A stretch of DNA of 64,000 nucleotides, taken from a bacterium. Lineage in GTDB: Bacteria; Pseudomonadota; Gammaproteobacteria; Burkholderiales; Thiobacillaceae. This document shows, piece by piece, positions 47,229-57,070 of the stretch. How positions within the stretch are numbered: position 1 is the stretch's first letter; each line of letters starts with the position of its first letter. The position numbers were made by a program, and so were the translations under genes. The notes beneath the pieces were generated by a model that had not been told where the DNA came from, made no database searches, and saw only the letters and a program-made list of their open reading frames with translations. The stretch lies in assembly GCA_009772925.1 (NCBI GenBank), contig WOUQ01000006.1, positions 124,001-188,000 on the forward strand, in the 5' to 3' direction.

Positions 47229-48025
47229 ATGCACGTTTAGCCTGGCTCCCCCTGGTCTTGCTCCTGGCCGGTTGCGCGGGCCTGCGGACGGGCGACAGGG
47301 TGGAGGACGTCAACCCGGAAGCGCGTGTGCCGAAGGAAGTGAATCAGAAGGCGCGCATCCATACCGAACTGGGTGCCGGCTACTACTCGCAGGGCAAGTA
47401 TGGTTTCGCCATGCAGAACCTCAATATCGCCCGCGATGCGGACCCCAATTATCCGCCGGTCTACAACATGCTCGGCCTGGTACATGCCGAACTGCGCGAG
47501 GATCGCCAGGCCGAGGACAATTTCCGCCGCGCCATCGAGATTTCTCCCCGTTATTCCGAGGGTCACAACAACTACGGCCTGTTCCTGTGCAAGCGGGGAC
47601 GTATCGACGAGGCTCTGGCGCGTTTCGAAGCGGCACTGGCCAACCCCCTCTACGATACGCCGGAGCGCGCCCTCGCCAACGCCGGCGCCTGCGCCCTCGA
47701 GAAATCCGATCTGGCCACCGCCGAGATGTATTTCGCGCGCGCTCTCAAGCGCTCGCCCAACCATCCCACGGCCCTCCTGGGCATGGCGGAGATCAATGTC
47801 CGCAAAGGCCGCTGGCTGGCCGCCCGCCTGCAGATACGCCAATTGGGCGATGCCAGCGTGCTGTCGGCGCCGGCCCTGTGGGTGGGGGTGCGCGCGGAAC
47901 GTCATATGGGCGATCGGGAGGCGGAAGCCAATTACGGTACCCAATTGCGTCGCCGTTTCCCCGACGCCCTGCAAACGCAATGGCTGCTCACCGGACAGTA
48001 CGATCAGGTCGGAGGCATATTGTGA
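47225..48025 (+). CDS. pilF: Type IV pilus assembly lipoprotein PilF/PilW
   Basis: Outer-membrane pilotin that helps PilQ secretin form rings. The 266-residue protein has a signal peptide with lipobox LLLAGCAG (Cys near 16) and about six TPR units (IHTELGAGYYSQGKYGFAMQNL, YNMLGLVHAELREDRQAEDNFRRAIEI, GHNNYGLFLCKRGRIDEALARFEAAL). Start ATG 47225 overlaps the preceding small ORF; GAGGCGGCCGC provides a Shine-Dalgarno. The stop overlaps the rodZ GTG. Confidence 0.93.
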   Translation: MNARLAWLPLVLLLAGCAGLRTGDRVEDVNPEARVPKEVNQKARIHTELGAGYYSQGKYGFAMQNLNIARDADPNYPPVYNMLGLVHAELREDRQAEDNFRRAIEISPRYSEGHNNYGLFLCKRGRIDEALARFEAALANPLYDTPERALANAGACALEKSDLATAEMYFARALKRSPNHPTALLGMAEINVRKGRWLAARLQIRQLGDASVLSAPALWVGVRAERHMGDREAEANYGTQLRRRFPDALQTQWLLTGQYDQVGGIL

Positions 48026-48891
48026 GCGAAACCTTACTGCCCGGTTTCGGGGCGCAGCTCAAGGCCGCCCGCGAGGCTCGCGAACTGAGCGCGGCCGACG
48101 TCGCCGCCAAGCTCAAACTGAGCGCGCGCCAGGTGGAGGCGCTGGAGGCCGAGGATCTCTCGCATCTGCCCAGCGAGGTGTTTCTGCGCGGTTTCGTGCG
48201 CAATTACGCGCGGCTGGTGGAAGTCGACGCCGAGCTTCTCATCGCGCCCATCGATGCGCAGGCAACCGTGTCGGAGACCATCACCGCGCCGAGCGCCGGC
48301 GTCGCCTTTACTTCCACGCCCATGCATCGCTGGGTGCTGTTGCCCCTGCTGGGCCTGGCCCTCTTCCTGCTGTTGGTGGCGCTGCTCTACCACTGGCTGC
48401 GGCAGGGCGAGGACAGCTTGCTGAGCGACCAGACGGCCCCGCCAGCCGTGGTCTCCCCACAGCCCGAGGCGCCGCCGCCGGCGGAGCCGCTCGCCGCTCC
48501 CCCGCCGCAAGGCGATGGTCAGACCGCCATGCCTCCCCAGGCCGACGCGGGCCTCCCCGCGGCGCCCGCGACCCCGAATGTGCAACCCGACCCGGCGTCG
48601 CTGCCGGTAACCCAGGCCGCCGCCCCGGCGGAGGCCGGCATCCCGCCGGCGGGGGACAGGCATGTCCTGCGTTTCGAGGCCGACCACGATGCCTGGATCC
48701 AGGTGGTGGATGGCAAGGGCCGGCGTTACTCCAAGCTGGTCCGCGCCGGGGGCGTCGACAGCTTTGCCGGCGATCCGCCTTTTCGCCTGGTGGTGGGCGA
48801 GGCCGCGCGGGTGCGCATGAGCTACAACGGCCACGTCATCGACCTGACTCCGTTTATCGGTCAGAAGGTCGCCCGCCTGACCCTCGAATGA
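48022..48891 (+). CDS. rodZ: Cell-shape protein RodZ
   Basis: Links MreB to the wall synthesis machinery. 289 residues: N-terminal HTH (about 8-75; [37 protein letters not shown]), a membrane helix ([22 protein letters not shown], about 108-130), a Pro/Ala-rich periplasmic linker (about 140-212) and a DUF4115 domain (about 215-289; [20 protein letters not shown]). GTG 48022 in the pilF stop is the start. Confidence 0.92.
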   Translation: MSETLLPGFGAQLKAAREARELSAADVAAKLKLSARQVEALEAEDLSHLPSEVFLRGFVRNYARLVEVDAELLIAPIDAQATVSETITAPSAGVAFTSTPMHRWVLLPLLGLALFLLLVALLYHWLRQGEDSLLSDQTAPPAVVSPQPEAPPPAEPLAAPPPQGDGQTAMPPQADAGLPAAPATPNVQPDPASLPVTQAAAPAEAGIPPAGDRHVLRFEADHDAWIQVVDGKGRRYSKLVRAGGVDSFAGDPPFRLVVGEAARVRMSYNGHVIDLTPFIGQKVARLTLE

Positions 48892-48898
48892 GCCCATC

Positions 48899-50134
48899 GT
48901 GAACTGGATCTCTCCCATCGTGCGCCGTCCCACCCGCCGGGTGCTGGTCGGCCATGTCCCGGTCGGCGGCGGCGCGCCGGTGGTGGTGCAATCGATGACC
49001 AACACCGACACCGCCGACATCGCCGGCACCACGGCGCAGGTGCATGCGCTCTGGCAGGCCGGCTCGGAGGTCGTGCGCATCACCGTCAACACCGAGGAGG
49101 CGGCGCGGGCGGTGCCGATCATCCGCGAGAAGCTGGATGCGATGGGCTGCAACGTGCCCCTGGTCGGCGACTTCCACTTCAACGGCCACCGCCTGGTGAA
49201 GGCCGTGCCGGAGTGCGCCCAGGCCCTGGCCAAGCTGCGCATCAATCCCGGCAACGTGGGCCGGGGCAGCAAGCGCGACGAGCAGTTCGCCACGCTGATC
49301 GAAGCCGCCGCCCGCTACGGCAAGGCGGTGCGCATCGGCGTCAACTGGGGCAGCCTGGACCAGGACCTGCTGGCGCGCATGATGGACGAGAACGCGAAGC
49401 GCCCGACACCTCACGAGCCCGAGGAGGTGATGCGCAACGCCCTCATCACCTCCGCCCTGGATTCCGCCAAGCGCGCCGAGGAACTGGGCCTGGCCGGCGA
49501 CCGCATCATCCTGTCCTGCAAGCTGTCCGGCGTGCAGGACCTCATCAAGGTCTACCGCGACCTCGCCGCCCGTTCCGATTACGCCCTGCACCTGGGACTC
49601 ACCGAGGCGGGCATGGGCAGCAAGGGCATCGTCGCCTCCACCGCCGCCCTGGCGATCCTGTTGCAGGAAGGCATCGGCGACACCATCCGGGTGTCCCTCA
49701 CCCCAGCACCCGGCGAGCCGCGTACCACCGAAGTCCAGGTGGCCCAGGAAATCCTGCAAACCCTGGGTCTGCGTTCCTTCACCCCGCTGGTCACCGCCTG
49801 CCCCGGCTGTGGCCGCACCACCAGCTCGGTGTTCCAGGAACTGGCGCAGAGCATCCAGAACTGGCTGCGCGGCCAGATGCCGGTCTGGCGCGGTCAATAC
49901 CCCGGCGTCGAGACCATGAACGTGGCGGTCATGGGCTGCGTCGTCAATGGCCCCGGCGAGAGCAAGCACGCCAACGTCGGCATCAGCCTGCCCGGCACCA
50001 ACGAAACCCCGGTGGCCCCGGTCTATGTCGACGGCGAGAAGACCGTCACCCTCAAGGGCGAGCGCATCGCCGAGGAGTTCCAGGCCATCGTCGAGGATTA
50101 TGTCCGGCGCACCTATGGCAAGGGGGGCACTTGA
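48899..50134 (+). CDS. ispG: 4-hydroxy-3-methylbut-2-enyl diphosphate synthase IspG (GcpE)
   Basis: Iron-sulfur enzyme of the MEP isoprenoid pathway. Of 411 residues, with [21 protein letters not shown] near the start, [21 protein letters not shown] and the cluster Cys in TACPGCGRT and [14 protein letters not shown]. Start GTG 48899, seven bases after rodZ. It is followed by the purine/pyrimidine repeat before hisS. Confidence 0.97.
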   Translation: MNWISPIVRRPTRRVLVGHVPVGGGAPVVVQSMTNTDTADIAGTTAQVHALWQAGSEVVRITVNTEEAARAVPIIREKLDAMGCNVPLVGDFHFNGHRLVKAVPECAQALAKLRINPGNVGRGSKRDEQFATLIEAAARYGKAVRIGVNWGSLDQDLLARMMDENAKRPTPHEPEEVMRNALITSALDSAKRAEELGLAGDRIILSCKLSGVQDLIKVYRDLAARSDYALHLGLTEAGMGSKGIVASTAALAILLQEGIGDTIRVSLTPAPGEPRTTEVQVAQEILQTLGLRSFTPLVTACPGCGRTTSSVFQELAQSIQNWLRGQMPVWRGQYPGVETMNVAVMGCVVNGPGESKHANVGISLPGTNETPVAPVYVDGEKTVTLKGERIAEEFQAIVEDYVRRTYGKGGT

Positions 50135-50153
50135 GTCCTTGCGTCAGGTTGTT

Positions 50154-50245
50154 GGGGAAACGGGAAACGGGAAACGGGAAACGCGAAACACGCGGTTCCG
50201 TTCGCCTTGCCACGTTTCCCTTTTCCCTGTTCCCTTTTCCCGCCT
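50154..50245. repeat. GGGAAAC/GTTTCCC inverted-repeat element between ispG and hisS
   Basis: Purine arm with four GGGAAAC heptamers in a row (50155-50183) and pyrimidine arm with GTTTCCC, TTTTCCC and TTCCCTTTTCCC (50214-50241). The arms are complementary over much of their length and fill the 118-bp ispG-hisS gap. Same family as at 18110 and 51514. Confidence 0.75.
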
Positions 50246-50252
50246 TTCAGCA

Positions 50253-51548
<1,296 letters not shown>

Positions 51549-51617
51549 AGCCAACCCGCGCTTACGTTTTCCTTTTCTCTTTTCCCGTTTCCCTCTATCC
51601 ATTTTCTGGAGCAATGC

Positions 51618-52247
51618 ATGGCACTCGATCTTGAAGAACAGGAACAGTTGGATGACGCGAAAGCCTGGTGGAAGCAACACGGCAACAAGGTCATCTGGGG
51701 CGTGACGCTCTTCCTGGTGGCGGTGGCCGGCTGGCGCGCCTGGGAGACCTGGCAGCGCAATCAGGCGGCGTCGGCTTCGATGCTGTTCGACCAGGTCGTG
51801 CAGGCCGCCAACCGCGGTGACGCGAAGGCCGCCAAGGATGCGGCCGCGCAGATCATGGAGGCGCATGGCCGCAGCGCTTATGCGACGCCCGCCGCCTGGC
51901 TGGCCGGCCACATCAATTACGAGGCTGGCGACCTGAAGAGCGCCCGCGCCCAATACGAGTACGCCATGCAACATGCCCGCGACGACGGCGCGCGCCAGTT
52001 GGCACGCCTGCGCCTGGCCGGCCTGCTGTTCGAGCAGAAGGAACTGGATGCCGCCCTGAAACAGTTGGAAGGCGCCTTCGACCCGGCCTTTCAGGGCCTC
52101 GAAGGCCAGTTGCGCGGCGATATCCTGGTGGCCCAGGGCAAGACCGCCGAGGCGCGCGAAGCCTACAAGCGGGCGCTGGAAAAACTGGGCGACAACAGCC
52201 CGCTGAAGCCCCTGGTGGAAATCCGCCTGGACGGCTTGGGAGGCTGA
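51618..52247 (+). CDS. yfgM: YfgM family membrane protein (TPR-like)
   Basis: A 209-residue protein with a cytosolic N-terminus (DLEEQEQLDDAKAWWKQHG), one membrane helix (VIWGVTLFLVAVAGWRAW, about 23-41) and a periplasmic TPR-like domain (DFDQVVQAA-type helices, AAWLAGHINYEAGDLKSARAQYEYAM, ARLRLAGLLFEQKELDAAL). In E. coli YfgM works with PpiD at the SecYEG translocon. The position between hisS and bamB is the standard one. Confidence 0.93.
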   Translation: MALDLEEQEQLDDAKAWWKQHGNKVIWGVTLFLVAVAGWRAWETWQRNQAASASMLFDQVVQAANRGDAKAAKDAAAQIMEAHGRSAYATPAAWLAGHINYEAGDLKSARAQYEYAMQHARDDGARQLARLRLAGLLFEQKELDAALKQLEGAFDPAFQGLEGQLRGDILVAQGKTAEAREAYKRALEKLGDNSPLKPLVEIRLDGLGG

Positions 52248-52248
52248 C

Positions 52249-53409
52249 GTGCGCGCATTCCCTTCGACGCTGCTGGCGCTGGGGCTGGCGCTCTCGCTGT
52301 CCGGCTGTTCCTGGTTCGGCGACTGGTTCGGCCCCTCGACGCCGGTCGTCAAGCCGGCCCCACTGCCGGACTTCAAGGCCGTCGCCAGCCTGGAGCGGGC
52401 CTGGGACGCCCGCGTCGGCGAAGCCGGCGCCTATGAGTTCTCGCCGGGCACCGATGGCCAGGCGATCTACGCGGCCGGCCGCGACGGCCGCATCGTCAAG
52501 CTGGATATCGCCAGCGGCCGCGAAATCTGGCGGATCGACGCGGCACGGACGCTTTCCTCCGGCGTTGGCGTCGGCGAGGGTCTGGTGCTGGTGGGTACGC
52601 CCAAGGGCGAGTTGCTCGCCTTCAAGAGCGCGGACGGCGCGCGCGCGTGGACGGCCATGCTCTCCGGAGAACTGCTGACGCCCGCGGAAGCGGTCAACGG
52701 CCTGGTCGCCGCGCGCACCAACGACGGGCGCATCGATCTGCTCGATGCCGTCACCGGCAAGGCGCGCTGGAGCAGCACGCGCAGCCTGCCCACCCTGATC
52801 CTGCGCGAGCAAAGCCACCTGTTGCTGGGCGTCAACGCCGTCTATGCCGGCCACGCCGGCGGCCGGCTGAGCGCGCTGACCCTGAACAACGGCGCGCCGC
52901 AATGGGAAGCCAACGTCGCCCTGCCGCGCGGCGCCACCGAGCTGGAGCGCATCGCCGACGTCACCGGCACCCTGGCCATGGATGACCGGCGCGTGTGCGC
53001 GGCCGCCTACCAGGGGCGCGTGGCCTGCTTCGACCGCGCCAACGGCAACACCCTCTGGGCGCGGGAGACCTCCAGCACCGGTGGCGTCGATCTGGACGAG
53101 CGCCAGCTCTACGTGGTCGATGCGAGCGACAGCGTAGCCGCCTTTGACAAGAATCGCGGCAACAACCCATGGAAGCAGGACAAGCTGCGCGACCGTAAGC
53201 TTTCGAGTCCGGTGGCCGTGGGCGACAAGTATGTGGCCGTGGGTGATTACCAGGGCTATGTTCACCTGATCCAGGCCGACGACGGTGCCTTCGCGGCCCG
53301 CGCCGCCACCGATGGCAGCACCATCAAGGGCATCATGCTGCCCCTCAAGTCCGGCCTGGTGGTGCAGACCGCGAACGGCGGGGTATATGCGCTCAGGATC
53401 GGCCAGTAG
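52249..53409 (+). CDS. bamB: Outer membrane assembly lipoprotein BamB
   Basis: Beta-propeller lipoprotein of the BAM complex, 386 residues. Signal peptide with lipobox LSLSGCSW (Cys near 20), then eight PQQ-like blades with repeated Gly-Trp patterns (VVKLDIASGREIWRIDA, LLDAVTGKARWSS, CFDRANGNTLWARE). GTG start one base after yfgM. The last codons and stop run into the repeat described for the bamB-der gap. Confidence 0.94.
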   Translation: MRAFPSTLLALGLALSLSGCSWFGDWFGPSTPVVKPAPLPDFKAVASLERAWDARVGEAGAYEFSPGTDGQAIYAAGRDGRIVKLDIASGREIWRIDAARTLSSGVGVGEGLVLVGTPKGELLAFKSADGARAWTAMLSGELLTPAEAVNGLVAARTNDGRIDLLDAVTGKARWSSTRSLPTLILREQSHLLLGVNAVYAGHAGGRLSALTLNNGAPQWEANVALPRGATELERIADVTGTLAMDDRRVCAAAYQGRVACFDRANGNTLWARETSSTGGVDLDERQLYVVDASDSVAAFDKNRGNNPWKQDKLRDRKLSSPVAVGDKYVAVGDYQGYVHLIQADDGAFAARAATDGSTIKGIMLPLKSGLVVQTANGGVYALRIGQ

Positions 53410-53497
53410 CTGGTAGTCTTTAGCTTGTAGCTGAATGCATGCGCGCCTTCGGCGTGGAAACTTCCAGCTACCCGCTTCTGGCTACAAGCTACCCGCT
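53407..53497. repeat. TAGCTTGTAGC inverted-repeat element between bamB and der
   Basis: Arms TAGCTTGTAGC (53421-53431) and GCTACAAGCTA (53481-53491) are perfect complements; flanking CAGTAGCTGGTAG and CCAGCTACCCGC extend the similarity. The centre carries a small UUCG hairpin (CGCC-TTC-GGCG near 53445). It starts at the bamB stop and ends six bases before der. Confidence 0.7.
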
Positions 53498-53502
53498 CAA
53501 AC

Positions 53503-54921
53503 ATGAAACCCACCATCGTCCTGGTCGGCCGGCCCAACGTCGGCAAGTCCACCCTGTTCAACCGGCTTACCAAGACGCGGGACGCGCTCGTCCATGACCT
53601 GCCCGGTCTGACCCGGGACCGCCACTACGGCCACGGCCGAGTCGGTGGCAAACCCTTCCTGGTGGTGGATACCGGCGGCTTCGAGCCGGTGGTGGACACC
53701 GGCATTCTGGCGGAGATGGCCAAGCAGACCCTGCAGGCGGTCGCGGAAGGCGACGCCGTCATCTTCCTGGTGGACGGCCGTGCCGGCCTGGCGCCGCAGG
53801 ACAAGATCATCGCCGACAAGCTGCGCCGCACCGGCCGCCCGGTGCTGGTGGCGGTGAACAAGACCGAGGGCATGAACGCCGGCGTGGTCACCGCCGAGTT
53901 CCACGAACTCGGCCTGGGCCAGCCGGTGGCGGTGTCCGGCGCCCACGGCGAGGGCGTGCGGGAACTCATCGAGCTGGTCATGGAGCCCTTCGAAGTGGAG
54001 CCCGAGGCGGCCCGCGACGACGAGCATCCCAAGATCGCCATCGTCGGCCGGCCCAACGTCGGCAAGTCCACCCTGGTCAACACCTTCGTCGGCGAGGAGC
54101 GCGTCATCGCCTTCGACCAGCCCGGCACCACGCGCGATTCCATCTACGTCGACTTCGAGCGCGCCGGCAAGCCCTACACCCTCATCGATACCGCCGGCGT
54201 GCGGCGCAAGGGCCGGGTGACGGAAGCCATCGAGAAGTTCTCCGTCATCAAGACCCTGCAGGCCATCGAGGATGCCAACGTGGTGGTGCTGGTGCTCGAC
54301 GCGCGCCAGGAAATCTCCGACCAGGACGCCCACCTCGCCGGCTTCATCCTGGAGGCCGGCCGCGCCCTGGTGGTGGCCATCAACAAATGGGACGACCTCG
54401 ACAACTACCAGCGCGAGCAGATCAAGCGCGAACTCGACCGCAAGCTGGACTTCCTCACCTTCGCCCGCTTCCACTTCATCTCGGCGCTGAAGGGCACTGG
54501 CGTCGGCGGCGTGCTGAAGTCCGTCGACGAGGCCTACGCCGCCGCCATGGCGAAGCTCTCCACCCCACGCCTCACCCGCGTGCTGCAGGAGGCCATCACC
54601 CAGCACCAGCCGCCGCGCGCCGGCAACTTCCGGCCCAAGCCGAAGTACGCCCACCAGGGCGGCAACAACCCGCCCATCATCGTCATCCACGGTAACCACC
54701 TGGAAGGCATGCCGGACGCCTACAAGCGCTATCTGGAAAACGTCTTCCGCACCGCCTTCAACCTGCAGGGCACGCCGCTAAGGGTGGAGTTCAAGGCCAA
54801 CTACAACCCCTTCGAGAAGCGCGAGGCCTCCAACCTGACCCCGCGCCAGGAACGCACCGCGGAGCGGGAGAAGAAGCGCATGCCCGCGCACCTGAAGGAA
54901 GGCAAGCCCAAGTCCGGCTGA
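53503..54921 (+). CDS. der: GTPase Der (EngA), 50S assembly factor
   Basis: Double-GTPase ribosome assembly factor, 472 residues. Two G domains, each with P-loop GRPNVGKST (about 8 and 185), switch regions DTGGFEP and DTAGVRR, NKTEG and NKWDD for guanine, then a KH-like C-terminal domain ending in a basic tail. In related genomes hfq and hflX often follow; here they are absent and the block below starts instead. Confidence 0.97.
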   Translation: MKPTIVLVGRPNVGKSTLFNRLTKTRDALVHDLPGLTRDRHYGHGRVGGKPFLVVDTGGFEPVVDTGILAEMAKQTLQAVAEGDAVIFLVDGRAGLAPQDKIIADKLRRTGRPVLVAVNKTEGMNAGVVTAEFHELGLGQPVAVSGAHGEGVRELIELVMEPFEVEPEAARDDEHPKIAIVGRPNVGKSTLVNTFVGEERVIAFDQPGTTRDSIYVDFERAGKPYTLIDTAGVRRKGRVTEAIEKFSVIKTLQAIEDANVVVLVLDARQEISDQDAHLAGFILEAGRALVVAINKWDDLDNYQREQIKRELDRKLDFLTFARFHFISALKGTGVGGVLKSVDEAYAAAMAKLSTPRLTRVLQEAITQHQPPRAGNFRPKPKYAHQGGNNPPIIVIHGNHLEGMPDAYKRYLENVFRTAFNLQGTPLRVEFKANYNPFEKREASNLTPRQERTAEREKKRMPAHLKEGKPKSG

Positions 54922-55104
54922 GGCGGCGCCGGTCCCGCCCAGCGTACTGTCATCAACAACAACCTGGACGACATGCACCGGACGTCCCTGCCCACAAGTT
55001 CAAGAACAAGGGCGTCACGCTGCTCATCGGCGGGAAAGGCGTGCTGAAGATCGGCGCCACCATGGGAACGGACCATCCTCGATGGCGGTCAGGGGCCGGG
55101 AGAC
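54922..55104. other. Non-coding junction after der
   Basis: This 183-bp stretch has no complete gene. One frame (from about 54999) reads HKFKNKGVTLLIGGKGVLKIGA, which looks like a coding remnant, but it has no start and is closed by the convergent yihY-type gene. Its origin is unknown. Confidence 0.3.
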
Positions 55105-56004
55105 TCAATCCCCGGCGTGCCGGTCAGGTCGCAGGCTTCCGAACTCCAGAGCGTATTGCCGGGTGAATTCGGCACCCAGAAAGAAAATCAGTGACGAGTA
55201 ATACACCCACAACAACAACGCGATCAGCGATCCGGCGGCGCCGAAGCTCGATGCCACGCCGCTGTGGCCCATGTACAAACCGATCGCGTATTTCCCCAGG
55301 CTGAACAGTCCCGCCGTGAAGACGGCGCCGACCCAGGCATCGGCCCAGGACAGCGGCGCGTCCGGCAGGGTTTTGTTGAGGACCGCGAACAGACAGGCGA
55401 TCACGCAAAGGGAAACGACGGAGGCGAGGGTCGCAAACACCGTCGCGGAGCCACCCAGGATCTCGTCGGCATAGCCCGCGAGGATGGCCAGCGCGGCGCT
55501 GACGACGAGGGAGACGAGCAACAGGAAAGCGAGGACAAGGACCAGTCCGAAGGACAGGAGGCGCGCTCTTAACAGCACGCCGATGGCCGATACGTGGGGT
55601 TTGTCATGGGGTGTAAGGTCCATCCACAGATCGTCCAGGCTACCCTTCAACTCGACGAAGACTGTGGTGGCGCCCAGCAGCAGGAGGACGCTCGCCATCA
55701 GGGTTGCCGCCATACTGGCGGCGGGATCCCGCGCAGCGGCCAGCAATGCCTGGATCGCCTGGGCGCCGTTCGGTCCGACCAGCCCTTCCACTTGCGCGAC
55801 GATCTCGCCCTGGGCCGCTTCGGCGCCGAAAAAATAGCCAGCGATCACGATGGCCAGTATCAGGATGGGCGTCATGGAGAACAAGGTATAGAAGGCCACG
55901 GCCGCCCCCTTGCTGTCCGACCGGTGAGCGATCCAGGCGGTCAGCGACTTGACCAGGACATTCTTCAGACGCCTGACCCAGTCCGTGTCGGTAAGATCTC
56001 TCAT
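55105..56004 (-). CDS. YihY/BrkB-family inner membrane protein
   Basis: A 299-residue membrane protein with six hydrophobic segments. Family features are SKGAAVAFYTLFSMTPILILAIVIAG near the N-terminus, QIQALLAAARDP-like sequence in the first loop and AAGSLIALLLWVYYSSLIFFLGAEFTRQYA near the C-terminus. Function of the family is unsettled (once wrongly called RNase BN). It converges on der's strand and begins the stress and envelope block. Confidence 0.92.
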   Translation of the reverse strand: MRDLTDTDWVRRLKNVLVKSLTAWIAHRSDSKGAAVAFYTLFSMTPILILAIVIAGYFFGAEAAQGEIVAQVEGLVGPNGAQAIQALLAAARDPAASMAATLMASVLLLLGATTVFVELKGSLDDLWMDLTPHDKPHVSAIGVLLRARLLSFGLVLVLAFLLLVSLVVSAALAILAGYADEILGGSATVFATLASVVSLCVIACLFAVLNKTLPDAPLSWADAWVGAVFTAGLFSLGKYAIGLYMGHSGVASSFGAAGSLIALLLWVYYSSLIFFLGAEFTRQYALEFGSLRPDRHAGD

Positions 56005-56099
56005 GCGCAGCGATGGCCTTGATTCATTGGCCTTGGCCGCAACTCGCCGTAGCGCTCAAATGCCGCGCGGTGAGTCCGGTAGATGAGTGGTTCAAATGC

Positions 56100-56138
56100 A
56101 AAACCCCGAGGACACTCATTTCGAGAGTGGCCTCGGGG
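56100..56138 (-). terminator. Rho-independent terminator after the BON lipoprotein gene
   Basis: On the minus strand: CCCCGAGGCCACTC, a short loop, GAGTGTCCTCGGGG (one mismatch), then TTTT. It lies just after the BON gene stop at 56149. Confidence 0.8.
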
Positions 56139-56148
56139 CGGGCCTGAC

Positions 56149-56466
56149 TTACTTCAGACGCATGTCGTTGGTGACGCCCTTCACACCGCTGACGCCGCGC
56201 GCCAGTTCGACCGCGCGGTTCGCCGCGGCTTGGGTGCTGACGAAGCCGCTCAACTGCACCACACCCTTGAAGGTCTCGACGTTGATCTCGGTAGCCTTCG
56301 TAGCGGGATCCTCGATGAGGGCCGCCTTCACCTTGGCGGTAATGACGCTGTCGTCGACGTACTGGCCGGTGCCCTCCGTCTTCGATGTGGACCCGCAACC
56401 TACCACGGCGGAACCCAGCGTGACGGCCAGAAAAACTGCGGAAAGATATTTGCTCATTGGTTTCAT
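56149..56466 (-). CDS. BON-domain lipoprotein
   Basis: A 105-residue lipoprotein with lipobox VVGCGS (Cys near 24) and one BON domain (DDSVITAKVKAALIEDP, VETFKGVVQLSGFVSTQAAANRAVELARGVSGVKGVTNDM), as in OsmY-type osmotic-stress proteins that bind membranes. GGAG eight bases upstream supports ATG 56466. A terminator follows. It is 30 bases downstream of the GlsB-type gene and probably in its transcript. Confidence 0.9.
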   Translation of the reverse strand: MKPMSKYLSAVFLAVTLGSAVVGCGSTSKTEGTGQYVDDSVITAKVKAALIEDPATKATEINVETFKGVVQLSGFVSTQAAANRAVELARGVSGVKGVTNDMRLK

Positions 56467-56496
56467 GATCGATTCTCCAGATGTGGTGAGAAAAAA

Positions 56497-56769
56497 CTAC
56501 TTGAAACCGCCGGCCTCTTGGGCGCGGCGGGAGATGCCGTGATATAGCGCGAGCAGAAGGATGGCGCCGACCATGGCCACCATCAGGCCGTAAAGGTTGA
56601 AGCCGTCAATACCCTTCATTCCCAGCGTGTTGAAGATCGATCCACCGATCACCGCGCCTAAGATCCCGAGCCCAATGTCCATGACGACAGCCCATCCCGA
56701 CCCACTGACGATCTTGCTGGCGATGAACCCGGCAACGAGTCCGAGGATGATCCAGGCTAACAGGGACAT
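56497..56769 (-). CDS. GlsB/YeaQ/YmgE-family stress membrane protein
   Basis: A 90-residue protein with three hydrophobic helices. The pattern LAWIILGLVAGFIASKIV and MDIGLGILGAVIGGSIFNTLG marks the transglycosylase-associated (GlsB/YeaQ) family, induced by acid and osmotic stress. An AGGAGG site lies seven bases upstream. It shares a 22-bp upstream motif with the csbD gene. Confidence 0.92.
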   Translation of the reverse strand: MSLLAWIILGLVAGFIASKIVSGSGWAVVMDIGLGILGAVIGGSIFNTLGMKGIDGFNLYGLMVAMVGAILLLALYHGISRRAQEAGGFK

Positions 56770-57070
56770 TCTTGCCTCCTGTGACTATTGGGCTTTTCAG
56801 CTTCGAGTCCGACTTGGTGTTGGCTAACTGGCCAAGCCCGCGCCTTTCTCGAAACCTGATAACCAACATAGCCACAAAGCCGGAGGCGGTCGGTACGGTG
56901 GCGCACATAGCGCGGCCGGGATGGGTGAAAGCATGGAGCGACTCGAAGCCGGCGGGTCATTCCGGTTGGTTCAGCCAGGCAAGTCGGGAAGTTCGCCTCA
57001 CCGGCGAAAGCCGGCATTCAGTTCCAATACGGTATCGTTCCTTAGACCCTGGCCACGCCGGGTGACGGCA
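56770..57070. other. Non-coding region with shared motif and REP-like sequence
   Basis: 301 bp upstream of the GlsB-type gene. It holds the motif copy at 56889-56910 and, at about 56957-57030, a dyad-rich stretch with CGGCGAAAGCCGGCATTCAG that resembles a common proteobacterial intergenic repeat. No gene seen. Confidence 0.5.
56889..56910 (-). promoter_or_regulatory. 22-bp stress-gene motif, copy 1
   Basis: Minus strand CTATGTGCGCCACCGTACCG followed by AC. It matches the copy at 61006-61027 at 20 of 22 positions and lies about 120 bases before the GlsB-type start. Role as promoter or operator is inference. Confidence 0.4.

Noticed and set aside
56757-57017. Minus-strand ORF beginning MPAFAGEANF
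   Set aside because: This is the usual spurious translation of a common intergenic repeat, not a protein gene.
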